DNA of 64,000 nucleotides from assembly GCA_965229765.1 (NCBI GenBank), contig CBDDJT010000003.1, forward strand, positions 744,001 through 808,000. Reading direction: 5' to 3'. A program made the position numbers and the translations under genes. The notes under the pieces are model-generated. The model saw only the letters and a list, made by a program, of their open reading frames with translations. It did not search any database and was not told the origin of the DNA. Positions 8,752-16,496 of this stretch are shown piece by piece (the first letter of the stretch is position 1; each line of letters starts with the position of its first letter). This stretch comes from ASV31 sp965229765. GTDB taxonomy: Bacteria > Pseudomonadota > Alphaproteobacteria > Rhodobacterales > Rhodobacteraceae.

Positions 8752-8926
8752 GGCGCGCATATAGGCGGTTGCAGCAGTCGGGGCAATCGCCGCCCTGCGG
8801 TCTTGGCTAGCGTTCATGCGGGCCCCGGGCAAAGGCATCGCTGGTGCCTGCATTGCGCATTCGGCCCGACCCGCGAAGGCATGCGACGAAAATGTTCCGG
8901 GCCGGGCCAAAGTCACATGCTTGCAA

Positions 8927-8948
8927 TATGGTTATGTGATACCATAAC
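8927..8948. promoter_or_regulatory. Overlapping inverted repeats upstream of the His-rich PCu(A)C-like gene
   Basis: Two interleaved perfect dyads: GTTATG (8931-8936) with CATAAC (8943-8948), and TATGGT (8927-8932) with ACCATA (8941-8946). They sit just upstream of the ribosome-binding site GGAGG (8963-8967). The GTTAT...ATAAC layout resembles Zur/Fur-type operators in Proteobacteria. The regulator is inferred; a regulatory dyad is likely. Confidence 0.5.
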
Positions 8949-8972
8949 TATACAGCAACAACGGAGGACATG

Positions 8973-9497
8973 ATGCCTTATCAAAGCCGGCTTGCCGCCG
9001 CCCTTACGCTTGGACTGTTGACCGCCACACCTCTGCTGGCCGGCGACGATCATGGTCACGACAAGGACCACCACGACGAGACCGAGTTTCACCTGTCGGA
9101 ACGGGACGGTGTCAGTATCCTGCATGCCTGGACCAATGCCACAGACGGCGACAGCGCACGGGTCTACATGGAGATCGCAAACGAAAGCGCTGGGGATGTG
9201 ATCCTGCTGGGCGGAGAGGCCGAGATCGGCGCCAGTGTAGCATTGATGGGCGCCCCGATCCGCGCCGGCGAGGATGCGCCGCTGCCCTTGGACCCATTCC
9301 CCATCGCTGCTGGAACGGAAATGGACCTTGAGCCCGCGACGCTGTTCCTGATGATCGGGGGCTTGACCCGGGACCTGTCAGAGGGCGATGAATTCGAAAT
9401 GCATGTGGAACTGGACCCCATCGGAGAGATCAAGATCCATGTCGCCGTCGAAGCCGGGACCGCAAAGGAGCATTCGCACGCCGGGCATGACCACTAG
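8973..9497 (+). CDS. Exported His-rich protein with a degenerate PCu(A)C copper-chaperone domain
   Basis: A Sec signal peptide is followed by a His-rich tail (GDDHGHDKDHHDETEFH, around residues 24-40) and a C-terminal His cluster (KEHSHAGHDH). The middle matches the PCu(A)C fold (PF04314): VYMEIANESAGDVILLGG, LPLDPFPIAAGTEMDLEP and LMIGGLTRDLSEGDEFEM. The canonical copper ligands are missing: the usual HEM segment reads ALMG, and the HIM before the last strand reads FLM. Metal binding may have moved to the tails. ATG codons at 8970 and 8973 both fit; 8973 has the better spacing from GGAGG. The gene overlaps the next one by 11 bases. Confidence 0.7.
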   Translation: MPYQSRLAAALTLGLLTATPLLAGDDHGHDKDHHDETEFHLSERDGVSILHAWTNATDGDSARVYMEIANESAGDVILLGGEAEIGASVALMGAPIRAGEDAPLPLDPFPIAAGTEMDLEPATLFLMIGGLTRDLSEGDEFEMHVELDPIGEIKIHVAVEAGTAKEHSHAGHDH

Positions 9498-9927
9498 GGC
9501 CGTCCTGTGCCTTGCGCTGTGGCTGGCGCCCGTCGGGGCGCTGGCCGACACCTGGCAGGCGTGGCGGATGCTGGAAACCGTTGAAGTGACCGAAGTGCAC
9601 GAAGGCGAGCGCTTTCGTGTGCAAAAGGATTTCCCCGACGCGCTACGGGCCGCCGCGCAGGACTTCTTGATCGCCGGGTACGTGGTGCCTGTCGTTCCAG
9701 AACCATGGATGACCACATTTCTTCTGGTCGAACGCCCCGAGGACTGTCCGTTCTGCGGCTCTGGCTACGGCCCGTCGACAACTGTCGAGGTCCATCTGGA
9801 CAAACCGATGCGAGACCTGCCCGAATTCTCCTATGTAGAACTGCGCGGCACCCTCGAATTGGTCGAGGATCCCGACACGATGCAGATGTACAGGCTTCGC
9901 GATGCGAAGGTGCTGCCGGGGTCGTGA
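9487..9927 (+). CDS. Exported DUF3299-like protein
   Basis: The start at 9487 was chosen because it gives a clear signal peptide (MTTRAVLCLALWLAPVGALA) and overlaps the previous gene by 11 bases. The mature protein is about 127 residues. The segment FLIAGYVVPVVPEPWMTTFLLVERPEDCPFCG resembles the GYxVPL...FLL core of DUF3299 proteins, a family of exported proteins often found near metal or transport genes. A CPFC motif is the only Cys pair and could bind metal or be redox active. Function is unknown; coupling to the His-rich neighbour suggests a shared role in periplasmic metal handling. Confidence 0.6.
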   Translation: MTTRAVLCLALWLAPVGALADTWQAWRMLETVEVTEVHEGERFRVQKDFPDALRAAAQDFLIAGYVVPVVPEPWMTTFLLVERPEDCPFCGSGYGPSTTVEVHLDKPMRDLPEFSYVELRGTLELVEDPDTMQMYRLRDAKVLPGS

Positions 9928-9950
9928 TGATGCTGCATTGCGGCGTTTCC

Positions 9951-9979
9951 TTGACGATTCGCCCCCGACGGCCTATACC
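9951..9979 (+). promoter_or_regulatory. Sigma-70-type promoter of the RNA helicase gene
   Basis: TTGACG at 9951-9956 and TATACC at 9974-9979 are separated by exactly 17 bases. Transcription should start near 9986 and give a leader of about 80 bases containing two possible hairpins: GCCTGAC/GTCAGGC, and GCGGC/GCCGC just before the ribosome-binding site. Confidence 0.65.
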
Positions 9980-10006
9980 GCAGCCTGACATGAAGAGACG
10001 CGCAAT

Positions 10007-10069
10007 ATGGTGCGTCAGGCCGCGCGGCGAGCGGCCGATACCAAGCCGCTGACCGAAAGGCATATATGA
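10007..10069 (+). CDS. Possible 20-residue leader ORF coupled to the helicase gene
   Basis: An ATG at 10007 opens a 20-codon frame, MVRQAARRAADTKPLTERHI, whose TGA overlaps the helicase ATG as ATGA. It lacks a clear ribosome-binding site of its own and is basic and low-complexity. It may be chance in GC-rich DNA or a leader peptide coupling translation to the helicase. Confidence 0.2.
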   Translation: MVRQAARRAADTKPLTERHI

Positions 10070-11508
10070 CCAGTTTCAACGATCTGGGGCTTGACCCCAA
10101 GGTTGTCCGAGCCGTGACCGAGGCCGGATACGAGACACCGACACCAATTCAGGCCGGTGCAATTCCCGCGGCCCTGCAAGGGCGCGATGTTCTGGGGATC
10201 GCCCAGACCGGAACAGGCAAGACCGCCAGTTTTACCTTGCCCATGATAACGTTGCTGGCAAAGGGCCGCGCACGGGCGCGGATGCCTCGCAGCCTTGTGC
10301 TGTGCCCCACGCGGGAACTGGCCGCGCAGGTCGCCGAGAATTTCGACACCTACGCAAAGTACGTAAAGCTGACCAAGGCCCTCTTGATTGGCGGTGTCAG
10401 CTTCAAGGAACAGGACGCGCTGATCGATAAGGGCGTGGACGTGCTGATCGCCACCCCGGGCCGTTTGCTGGACCATTTCGAACGCGGCAAGCTGCTGTTG
10501 ACCGGCGTTCAGATCATGGTTGTGGATGAAGCCGACAGAATGCTCGACATGGGGTTCATCCCCGATATCGAGCGCATTTTCTCGCTGACGCCCTTCACCC
10601 GCCAGACACTGTTCTTCTCGGCGACGATGGCCCCAGAGATCGAACGCATCACCAACACCTTCCTGTCCGCGCCAGAGCGTGTCGAAGTGGCGCGGCAGGC
10701 CACCGCGTCGGAAACGATCGCTCAGGAAGTGGTGATATTTCGTGGCGGTCGGCGCGACCGCGCCGCCAGCGAGAAACGCGCCATGCTCCGCGCGTTGATC
10801 GACCGGGAGGGTCCTGCCTGCAAGAACGCCATCGTCTTCTGCAACCGCAAGACCGAAGTCGATATCGTCGCGAAAAGCCTGTCGAAATACGGCTATGACG
10901 CGGCGCCGATCCACGGCGATCTTGAACAGTCGCAGCGCACGCGCACCTTGGACAGTTTCCGCGCCGGAACGCTTCGGTTCCTGGTGGCATCCGACGTGGC
11001 CGCCCGAGGCCTGGATATTCCGGACGTGAGCCACGTCTTCAACTTCGACGTGCCCACCCATTCCGAGGACTACGTACACCGGATCGGTCGCACCGGCCGG
11101 GCAGGCAAGTCGGGCAAGGCAATCATGCTGTGTTCGACATCGGACGAGAAGTACCTTGGTTTCATCGAGAAGCTGATCGACAGGGAAATCCCGCGCGCAG
11201 AAAACCCAATGGGGGTGAGTGCGCCGGAGGCTACGCCCGAAGCGGACGACGAGGCTGAAAGGAAGCCGCGGCGCAGCCGGGGCGGCCGAAGCCGGGGAAC
11301 CAAGGCCGAAGCGAAACCTGCCGAGACAGAGACGCCCGACACCGTTGCGCCGGAAGCAGACACGGAAGTCAGGGACGAACCGAAGGCAGTGCCAGAGCGC
11401 CGTGCGCCCCGGTCAACAAGAGGCCGCGACGAGACCGGGACGGTCGGCTTGGGTGACCACCTGCCCAGCTTCATCGCCAAGAGCTTTGAAGAGCGCATGT
11501 CGCGCTGA
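10066..11508 (+). CDS. rhlE: DEAD-box ATP-dependent RNA helicase (RhlE type)
   Basis: Unwinds RNA in ribosome assembly or RNA decay. Motifs in order: Q motif GYETPTPIQ (residues 21-29), motif I AQTGTGKT (46-53), Ia PTRELAAQ (81-88), II DEAD (154-157), III SAT (185-187), V ARGLDIP and VI HRIGRTGRAG. The helicase core ends near residue 390; the tail is a charged low-complexity stretch, rich in Glu and Arg, ending in the short block LPSFIAKSFEERMSR. GAAAGG at 10054-10059 is a good ribosome-binding site. The gene is single, with its own promoter and an intrinsic terminator, and convergent with rnj. RhlE versus other bacterial DEAD-box groups is a likely call, not a proven one. Confidence 0.88.
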   Translation: MTSFNDLGLDPKVVRAVTEAGYETPTPIQAGAIPAALQGRDVLGIAQTGTGKTASFTLPMITLLAKGRARARMPRSLVLCPTRELAAQVAENFDTYAKYVKLTKALLIGGVSFKEQDALIDKGVDVLIATPGRLLDHFERGKLLLTGVQIMVVDEADRMLDMGFIPDIERIFSLTPFTRQTLFFSATMAPEIERITNTFLSAPERVEVARQATASETIAQEVVIFRGGRRDRAASEKRAMLRALIDREGPACKNAIVFCNRKTEVDIVAKSLSKYGYDAAPIHGDLEQSQRTRTLDSFRAGTLRFLVASDVAARGLDIPDVSHVFNFDVPTHSEDYVHRIGRTGRAGKSGKAIMLCSTSDEKYLGFIEKLIDREIPRAENPMGVSAPEATPEADDEAERKPRRSRGGRSRGTKAEAKPAETETPDTVAPEADTEVRDEPKAVPERRAPRSTRGRDETGTVGLGDHLPSFIAKSFEERMSR

Positions 11509-11538
11509 CGCCAGACCGATCTGAAGAGGTTTGCCAAC

Positions 11539-11570
11539 AAACGCGCGTCCAGGCGACGCGCGTTTTTCTT
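11539..11570 (+). terminator. Intrinsic terminator after the RNA helicase gene
   Basis: A perfect 11-bp stem (AAACGCGCGTC at 11539-11549, GACGCGCGTTT at 11555-11565) with loop CAGGC is followed by TTCTT. The stem is GC-rich and ends in a T-run on the plus strand. Nothing gene-like lies between here and the rnj stop at 11732. Confidence 0.9.
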
Positions 11571-11731
11571 TGCCCGGGTGTTAGAGCGTCAGGCGCAGGG
11601 GTGATCCGACCGGTTCGGTGCAATACCGCTTCGGTGCCGGGCGCCTGATGCACCACGGGGGACCCGGAGGCCTGCGCGACAAGCGAACTGGAGACGCCAG
11701 TGGACCCGCGCGCGTCTGGTTGCCACACACC

Positions 11732-13399
11732 TTAGCTGATCCGGCTGATGACCACCGTCACTTCGGGCTTCTTGCCGATCTCGTTCTGCGAGGTTTGGCG
11801 AACGATGCGCCGCAGGGCCTCATCCAGTTTGTCATCATTGCGCCTCGTCTTGGCGTCGGCACGCCCAAGAAACTGGTCCAGATCGGCCTCTAGCACATCG
11901 GTCAGCGGCGCGTTGGAGCGCGTCGTCTCGGCCAGGCCCATGACTTCGCACCACGGCTCGCCGATTGGCTCGTCCTCTTCGTCAAGGATAACGGTCACCA
12001 GAACATGCCCGTTTAGCGCCATGCGGATACGATCGCGCACCACCCCGTCAAGCGCACCAATCTGCACGGCACCGTCAAGATATACGCGGCCGGTCTCGAC
12101 GAAGTCGACGATGCGCGGGGCATCGCCCGACAGATCAACCATGCTGCCGTTGGGAACAATGATTGCCGCGCGATCCATCTCGCCTGCAAGGGCAGCGTGC
12201 GCGCGAAGGTGGCGGTGCTCGCCGTGCATCGGGATCACCATGGCGGGGTCGATCAACTGGTGCATCCGCGCCAGATCCGGGCGATTGGCGTGCCCCGATA
12301 CGTGGTAACGCTGATCGCCGTCGTCCACCACGTCAACGCCCATTTCGGACAGATTGTTGACGATGCGCGTGACGGAACGTTCGTTGCCGGGAATTGTCTT
12401 GGACGAAAAAAGGAACATGTCGCCCGGTTTGAGTTCCAATCCCAGATACTTGCCGCGCGAAAGCTGTGCCGCGGCGGCGCGGCGTTCACCCTGGCTGCCG
12501 GTCACCAGAAGCATCAGGTTCTCGCGCGGAATCGACTTGGCGTCCTCGGGCGACACGACACCGGGAAAGTCCGTCAGGACCCCCGTCTCGGCCGCGGCCT
12601 GCACCATGCGGTTCATCGCGCGGCCTAGCAAGACGATGGACCGACCCGCGGCACGGCCCGCCTCTGCAAGTGTCTTCAGCCGCGCCACGTTCGAGGCGAA
12701 CGTCGTGGCGGCGACCATACCGCCGCAGCCGGCGACCAGCTCGCGGATGTCTTCGGCCAGCGACGACTCCGACCGGCCCGGGTGATGAGAAAACACGTTG
12801 GTGGAATCACACATCAAGGCTCGGACACCGGGTTTCGCGGCCTCGGTCCACAGTGCCTCGTCAAAGGGTTCGCCAACAATCGGCGTCACGTCGATCTTGA
12901 AGTCACCAGAGTGGATCACCCGCCCCGCCGGGGTGTCGATCACAAGGCCTGCACTTTCGGGAATGGAATGGGACACGGGCAAGAAGGACAGGCTGAAAGG
13001 TCCTGCCGCAAAGAATTCCGGCCACGCACCAACGGTGCGCACGTTGGTCGGGTCCAACCCGGCCTCTTCCATCTTCATGCGTGCCAGATGGCCGGTGAAG
13101 GCGCGGGCGTAGACCGGTGCCTTGAGCTGTTGCCACAGTCTACCCAACGCCCCGATGTGATCTTCGTGTGCATGGGTAATGATGATGGCGTCCAGCCTGT
13201 CAGACCGTTGCGCCAGCCAACTGACATCCGGCAGGATCAGATCGACCCCCGGCGTCGTGTCCATGTCGGGAAAGGTTACCCCCAGATCTACGAGGATGTA
13301 GCGTTCTCGCCCGGCGGGACCGTAGCCGTAGACATAAGCGTTCATGCCGATCTCGCCGGCGCCCCCCAGGGGGAGATAGATCAGCCTGTCGCTGCTCAT
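11732..13399 (-). CDS. rnj: Ribonuclease J
   Basis: A beta-CASP metallo-beta-lactamase RNase with 5'-exonuclease and endonuclease activity, used in mRNA decay and RNA maturation. The metal site is HAHEDHIGAL (residues 76-85), with HSGDFKID and the later GHANRPDL and MHGEHRHLRAH blocks. The length of 555 residues is normal. It is the last gene of the long nuo cluster and overlaps coaX by 4 bases (ATGA). The order nuoN-birA-coaX-rnj is, as I recall, common in Rhodobacteraceae. Confidence 0.95.
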   Translation of the reverse strand: MSSDRLIYLPLGGAGEIGMNAYVYGYGPAGRERYILVDLGVTFPDMDTTPGVDLILPDVSWLAQRSDRLDAIIITHAHEDHIGALGRLWQQLKAPVYARAFTGHLARMKMEEAGLDPTNVRTVGAWPEFFAAGPFSLSFLPVSHSIPESAGLVIDTPAGRVIHSGDFKIDVTPIVGEPFDEALWTEAAKPGVRALMCDSTNVFSHHPGRSESSLAEDIRELVAGCGGMVAATTFASNVARLKTLAEAGRAAGRSIVLLGRAMNRMVQAAAETGVLTDFPGVVSPEDAKSIPRENLMLLVTGSQGERRAAAAQLSRGKYLGLELKPGDMFLFSSKTIPGNERSVTRIVNNLSEMGVDVVDDGDQRYHVSGHANRPDLARMHQLIDPAMVIPMHGEHRHLRAHAALAGEMDRAAIIVPNGSMVDLSGDAPRIVDFVETGRVYLDGAVQIGALDGVVRDRIRMALNGHVLVTVILDEEDEPIGEPWCEVMGLAETTRSNAPLTDVLEADLDQFLGRADAKTRRNDDKLDEALRRIVRQTSQNEIGKKPEVTVVISRIS

Positions 13400-14175
13400 G
13401 GGGCTTGGTTGTCCTTGTTGTATCGGTGGATCACGGTCAATCCGTGCATGGTCAGATCATCCTCGATCCGATCGAAGAGCACGTCGCCGGTGGCGAACAG
13501 AGAGGCAAGTCCGCCAGTGCCGATAATACGCATCGGCGTCTCGTATTCGCCTCGAATGCGGTCACATATCCCACGAACTAGGCCGACGTAACCCCAGAAC
13601 ACACCCGATTGCATACACGCGACGGTGTTGGTTCCGATGACCTTTTGCGGCTTTGTGACGTCGACATGGGGCAGTGCCGCCGCGGCCATGTGCAGCGCCT
13701 CGAGGCTTAGGTTGACGCCGGGGGCGATGACACCGCCCACATAGGCACCATCATGGGCCACCACGTCGAAGGTTGTGGCGGTGCCAAAATCCACCACGAT
13801 CAGGTCACCGCCGTGCCGGTCGAAGGCGCCGGCGGTGTTCACCAGACGGTCGGGACCGACCTGTGTGCCGTCATCGACGCGGGGCGGCGCCGGCAGGGCG
13901 CAGTCGGGCTTGCCCACGACAAGGGGACGACAGCTGAAATAGCGGTCGGCGAGGACGCGCAGGTTGAACACCACGCGTGGAACTGTCGATGACACGATGA
14001 CCTCGGTGATGCCGATATCGAGGCGGTGGTGCTGCATCAGCGTCGAGAACCAGACATAATATTGGTCCGCAGTGCGCTGATGTTCGGTCGCGGTGCGGAA
14101 CGTCGCCAGAAAACGCAGCCCGTCCCAGACGGAAAAGACGGTATTGGTGTTGCCGCAATCAATGCAGAGAAGCAC
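13396..14175 (-). CDS. coaX: Type III pantothenate kinase
   Basis: Phosphorylates pantothenate, the first step of coenzyme A synthesis. The ASKHA-fold motifs are visible: phosphate-binding LLCIDCGNTNTVFSVWDG at the N terminus, VGPDRLVNTAGAFDRHGG and VVDFGTATTFDVV, then the glycine-rich IIGTGGLASL near the end. The start is taken as GTG at 14175 because family members begin right at LLCIDCGNTNT and a purine block (AAGGGAAAGG) lies upstream. An upstream GTG at 14217 would add 14 residues. The gene lies 123 bases after birA and overlaps rnj by 4 bases. Confidence 0.93.
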   Translation of the reverse strand: MLLCIDCGNTNTVFSVWDGLRFLATFRTATEHQRTADQYYVWFSTLMQHHRLDIGITEVIVSSTVPRVVFNLRVLADRYFSCRPLVVGKPDCALPAPPRVDDGTQVGPDRLVNTAGAFDRHGGDLIVVDFGTATTFDVVAHDGAYVGGVIAPGVNLSLEALHMAAAALPHVDVTKPQKVIGTNTVACMQSGVFWGYVGLVRGICDRIRGEYETPMRIIGTGGLASLFATGDVLFDRIEDDLTMHGLTVIHRYNKDNQAP

Positions 14176-14298
14176 GGGAGGGGCCTTTCCCTTTGTCAGA
14201 CGCAAGGCCGGAGACACCCGAAAGTGCCTTGACCAAGCGGTTTTTGAACCGCGTCCCCGGGCGCGCTTGCTGGCGGCCTGGTCAGGAGTGAGTGGTGC

Positions 14299-15066
14299 TC
14301 AGAAGAACACCTCTGCCGCCGGTATGGTCCGGCGGCCTTCAGGCGTGAGTAGGACAAGTTGGCCAGTGTCGTCCACCGTTTCGAACGTGCCCTGCAGGGT
14401 TTCGGTCATTGTGCGTGCCGTGATCGTTTCTCCAAGCCGCGCTGCGCGGTCAAGCCATGCGGCACGGATGGGCGCGAAGCCGTAGGCGCGAAAGCGGCGT
14501 TCCCAGCCATCGAAGGCCGCGGCCAGCCGGGTCAGAATCATCTCCGGAGGCTCAGGGCGCCCGCCGGCTGCAGCAACGCTGATGGGTGGGACTGCGCCGG
14601 GTTCCACAGCCTCGGGCGGGGGGGCGGCGACAAGATTGATGCCGATCCCGATCGAAAGCCAGTGCGTCCGACTTCCGGCACCACCGGATTCGAGCAGAAT
14701 GCCCGCTACCTTTCCGCGTCGCAGCAGCACATCGTTGGGCCATTTCAGTGCAAGGTCCGCCGGATCATTGAGCGCGGAAAGTGTGTCGTAAAGTGCAAGC
14801 GCCGCGGAGAACGAACGCAGTGCGGCCACGCCCGGTGCACCGGCCGGTTGCATCGCAAGGGTTGCCGCAAAGTTTCCAGCGGGACTTGCCCAAGACCGGC
14901 CCCGGCGCCCCTGGGCCGCAGTCTGGTGCCGGGCAAAGATCCATGTCGGCCTTTCGAGCGCACCCATCCGGCGGCGCGCCTCGGCCATCGTGCTGTCGGT
15001 CTCGTCAAGCAGGATGCGGTCCGTCCCGGAGGGCCAGGATGGATCCGCCCCAGATTCAGTTGACAA
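14299..15066 (-). CDS. birA: Biotin-[acetyl-CoA-carboxylase] ligase
   Basis: Attaches biotin to carboxylase carrier domains, including the methylcrotonyl-CoA carboxylase encoded elsewhere in this window. Motifs: DETDSTMAEARR, the biotin/AMP loop GRRGRSWASPAGN, LKWPNDVLL and KVAGILLE. There is no N-terminal DNA-binding domain, so it is a pure ligase and not a repressor. The start is taken as TTG at 15066, which overlaps the nuoN stop by 11 bases and matches the family N terminus. The frame stays open further upstream, but that part lies inside nuoN and has no homology. The last residues (TIPAAEVFF) are typical. Confidence 0.92.
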   Translation of the reverse strand: MSTESGADPSWPSGTDRILLDETDSTMAEARRRMGALERPTWIFARHQTAAQGRRGRSWASPAGNFAATLAMQPAGAPGVAALRSFSAALALYDTLSALNDPADLALKWPNDVLLRRGKVAGILLESGGAGSRTHWLSIGIGINLVAAPPPEAVEPGAVPPISVAAAGGRPEPPEMILTRLAAAFDGWERRFRAYGFAPIRAAWLDRAARLGETITARTMTETLQGTFETVDDTGQLVLLTPEGRRTIPAAEVFF

Positions 15067-16492
15067 GGGTCGCTGCCGCGGCAGCGGCCAGCCCTTCGAC
15101 ACCGAAGAGATTGACCACCCCGGCCACCATCGCAAATGCTGCAAGCATGAGCATCGCCCAAGGCACTGGCGCCATGCCTTTGTCCAGACCCTCACCTTCG
15201 TCGCCGAAGTACATGTAGAAGACGATACGCAGGTAGTAGAAGGCACCGATGACGCTGGCGATCACGCCGGCGATGGCCAGCCAGGCGTAGCCCGCTTCGA
15301 CAGCGGCGCGCAGGACGTAGAATTTACCGAAGAAACCGACAAGCGGTGGCACACCGGCAAGGCTGAACATAAGGATCAACACCGCGATCGCCTTTAGAGG
15401 TTCCGACTTGGACAACTGGTTCAGCGCGCCAATGTCCGTAACGGGGCTGCCATCGCGTTCCATCGAGAGGATGAAGGCGAAGGTGCCGACGTTCATGGTG
15501 ACGTAGATCGCCATGTAGATCAGCATGGCCTGCACACCGAACGCCGTACCGGCGGCCAGTCCCATCAGCGCATAGCCCATGTGCGCGATAGAGGAATACG
15601 CCATGAGGCGCTTTATGTTGCGCTGACCAATGGCGGCGATCGCGCCAAGGAACATCGACAAGACGGACAGGAAGGCGACGATCTGGCCCCAGTCGGCGGG
15701 GATGTTGCCGAAGGCGTCATGCACGACGCGAGCGAAAAGGCCCATTGCCGCCATCTTGGGCGCGGTGGCGAAGAAGGCGGTGACGGGCGTCGGCGCGCCC
15801 TCGTAGACGTCGGGCGTCCACATGTGGAACGGCGCGGCCGAAACCTTGAAGGCAAATCCGGACAGCAGGAACACAAGACCGAACATCAAGCCAAGCGAAA
15901 TGTCGCCCGAAGCGGCCTCGACGATGCCAGAGAACTTGGTGGTGCCAGCGTAGCCATAGGTCAGCGAGGCACCGTAAAGAAGAAGCCCAGAGGAAAGCGC
16001 GCCCAGGACGAAGTACTTCAGGCCCGCCTCGGTCGACTTGGCGCTGTCGCGCCGCAGCGAGGCGACGACATAGAGCGCGAGGGACTGAAGCTCCAGCCCC
16101 ATGTAAAGGACGATAAGATCCTGGGCCGAAACCATGACCATCATGCCGACCGCGGCAAGTGCCACCAGCAGCGGATACTCGAAGCGCAACAGGTCACGCC
16201 GGGACATGTAGCCTTCGCTCATCACGAGCACGGCGGCAGCGGACAAGAGGATTACCACCTTGGCGAACCTCGCAAAGGCGTCGTCCATGAAACTGCCGCC
16301 GAAAGCGGGATTGCTGCCCCCGCCGCCAAGACCAATCCACGCCGCACAAAGAACGAAGACGGCCGCCGTGCCCCAGACGAGCGTTGGCGCAAGCTTGTCC
16401 TTGCCGGTGTACACCGCAAAAAGCAGAGCAGCCATCGCGTAGACGGCAATAACGATTTCCGGCAGCAGGATCGAGATATCGGAGGCGGTCAT
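15056..16492 (-). CDS. nuoN: NADH-quinone oxidoreductase subunit N
   Basis: Membrane-arm antiporter-like subunit of complex I, with about 14 helices. The core motif region GLELQSLALYVVASLRRDSAKS contains the conserved helix glutamate, and AFKVSAAPFHMWTPDVYEGAP the conserved lysine and histidine of proton-pumping subunits. The length of 478 residues is usual. It lies 4 bases after nuoM and overlaps birA, so complex I is joined directly to the downstream housekeeping genes. Confidence 0.97.
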   Translation of the reverse strand: MTASDISILLPEIVIAVYAMAALLFAVYTGKDKLAPTLVWGTAAVFVLCAAWIGLGGGGSNPAFGGSFMDDAFARFAKVVILLSAAAVLVMSEGYMSRRDLLRFEYPLLVALAAVGMMVMVSAQDLIVLYMGLELQSLALYVVASLRRDSAKSTEAGLKYFVLGALSSGLLLYGASLTYGYAGTTKFSGIVEAASGDISLGLMFGLVFLLSGFAFKVSAAPFHMWTPDVYEGAPTPVTAFFATAPKMAAMGLFARVVHDAFGNIPADWGQIVAFLSVLSMFLGAIAAIGQRNIKRLMAYSSIAHMGYALMGLAAGTAFGVQAMLIYMAIYVTMNVGTFAFILSMERDGSPVTDIGALNQLSKSEPLKAIAVLILMFSLAGVPPLVGFFGKFYVLRAAVEAGYAWLAIAGVIASVIGAFYYLRIVFYMYFGDEGEGLDKGMAPVPWAMLMLAAFAMVAGVVNLFGVEGLAAAAAATLVN

Positions 16493-16496
16493 TTGC

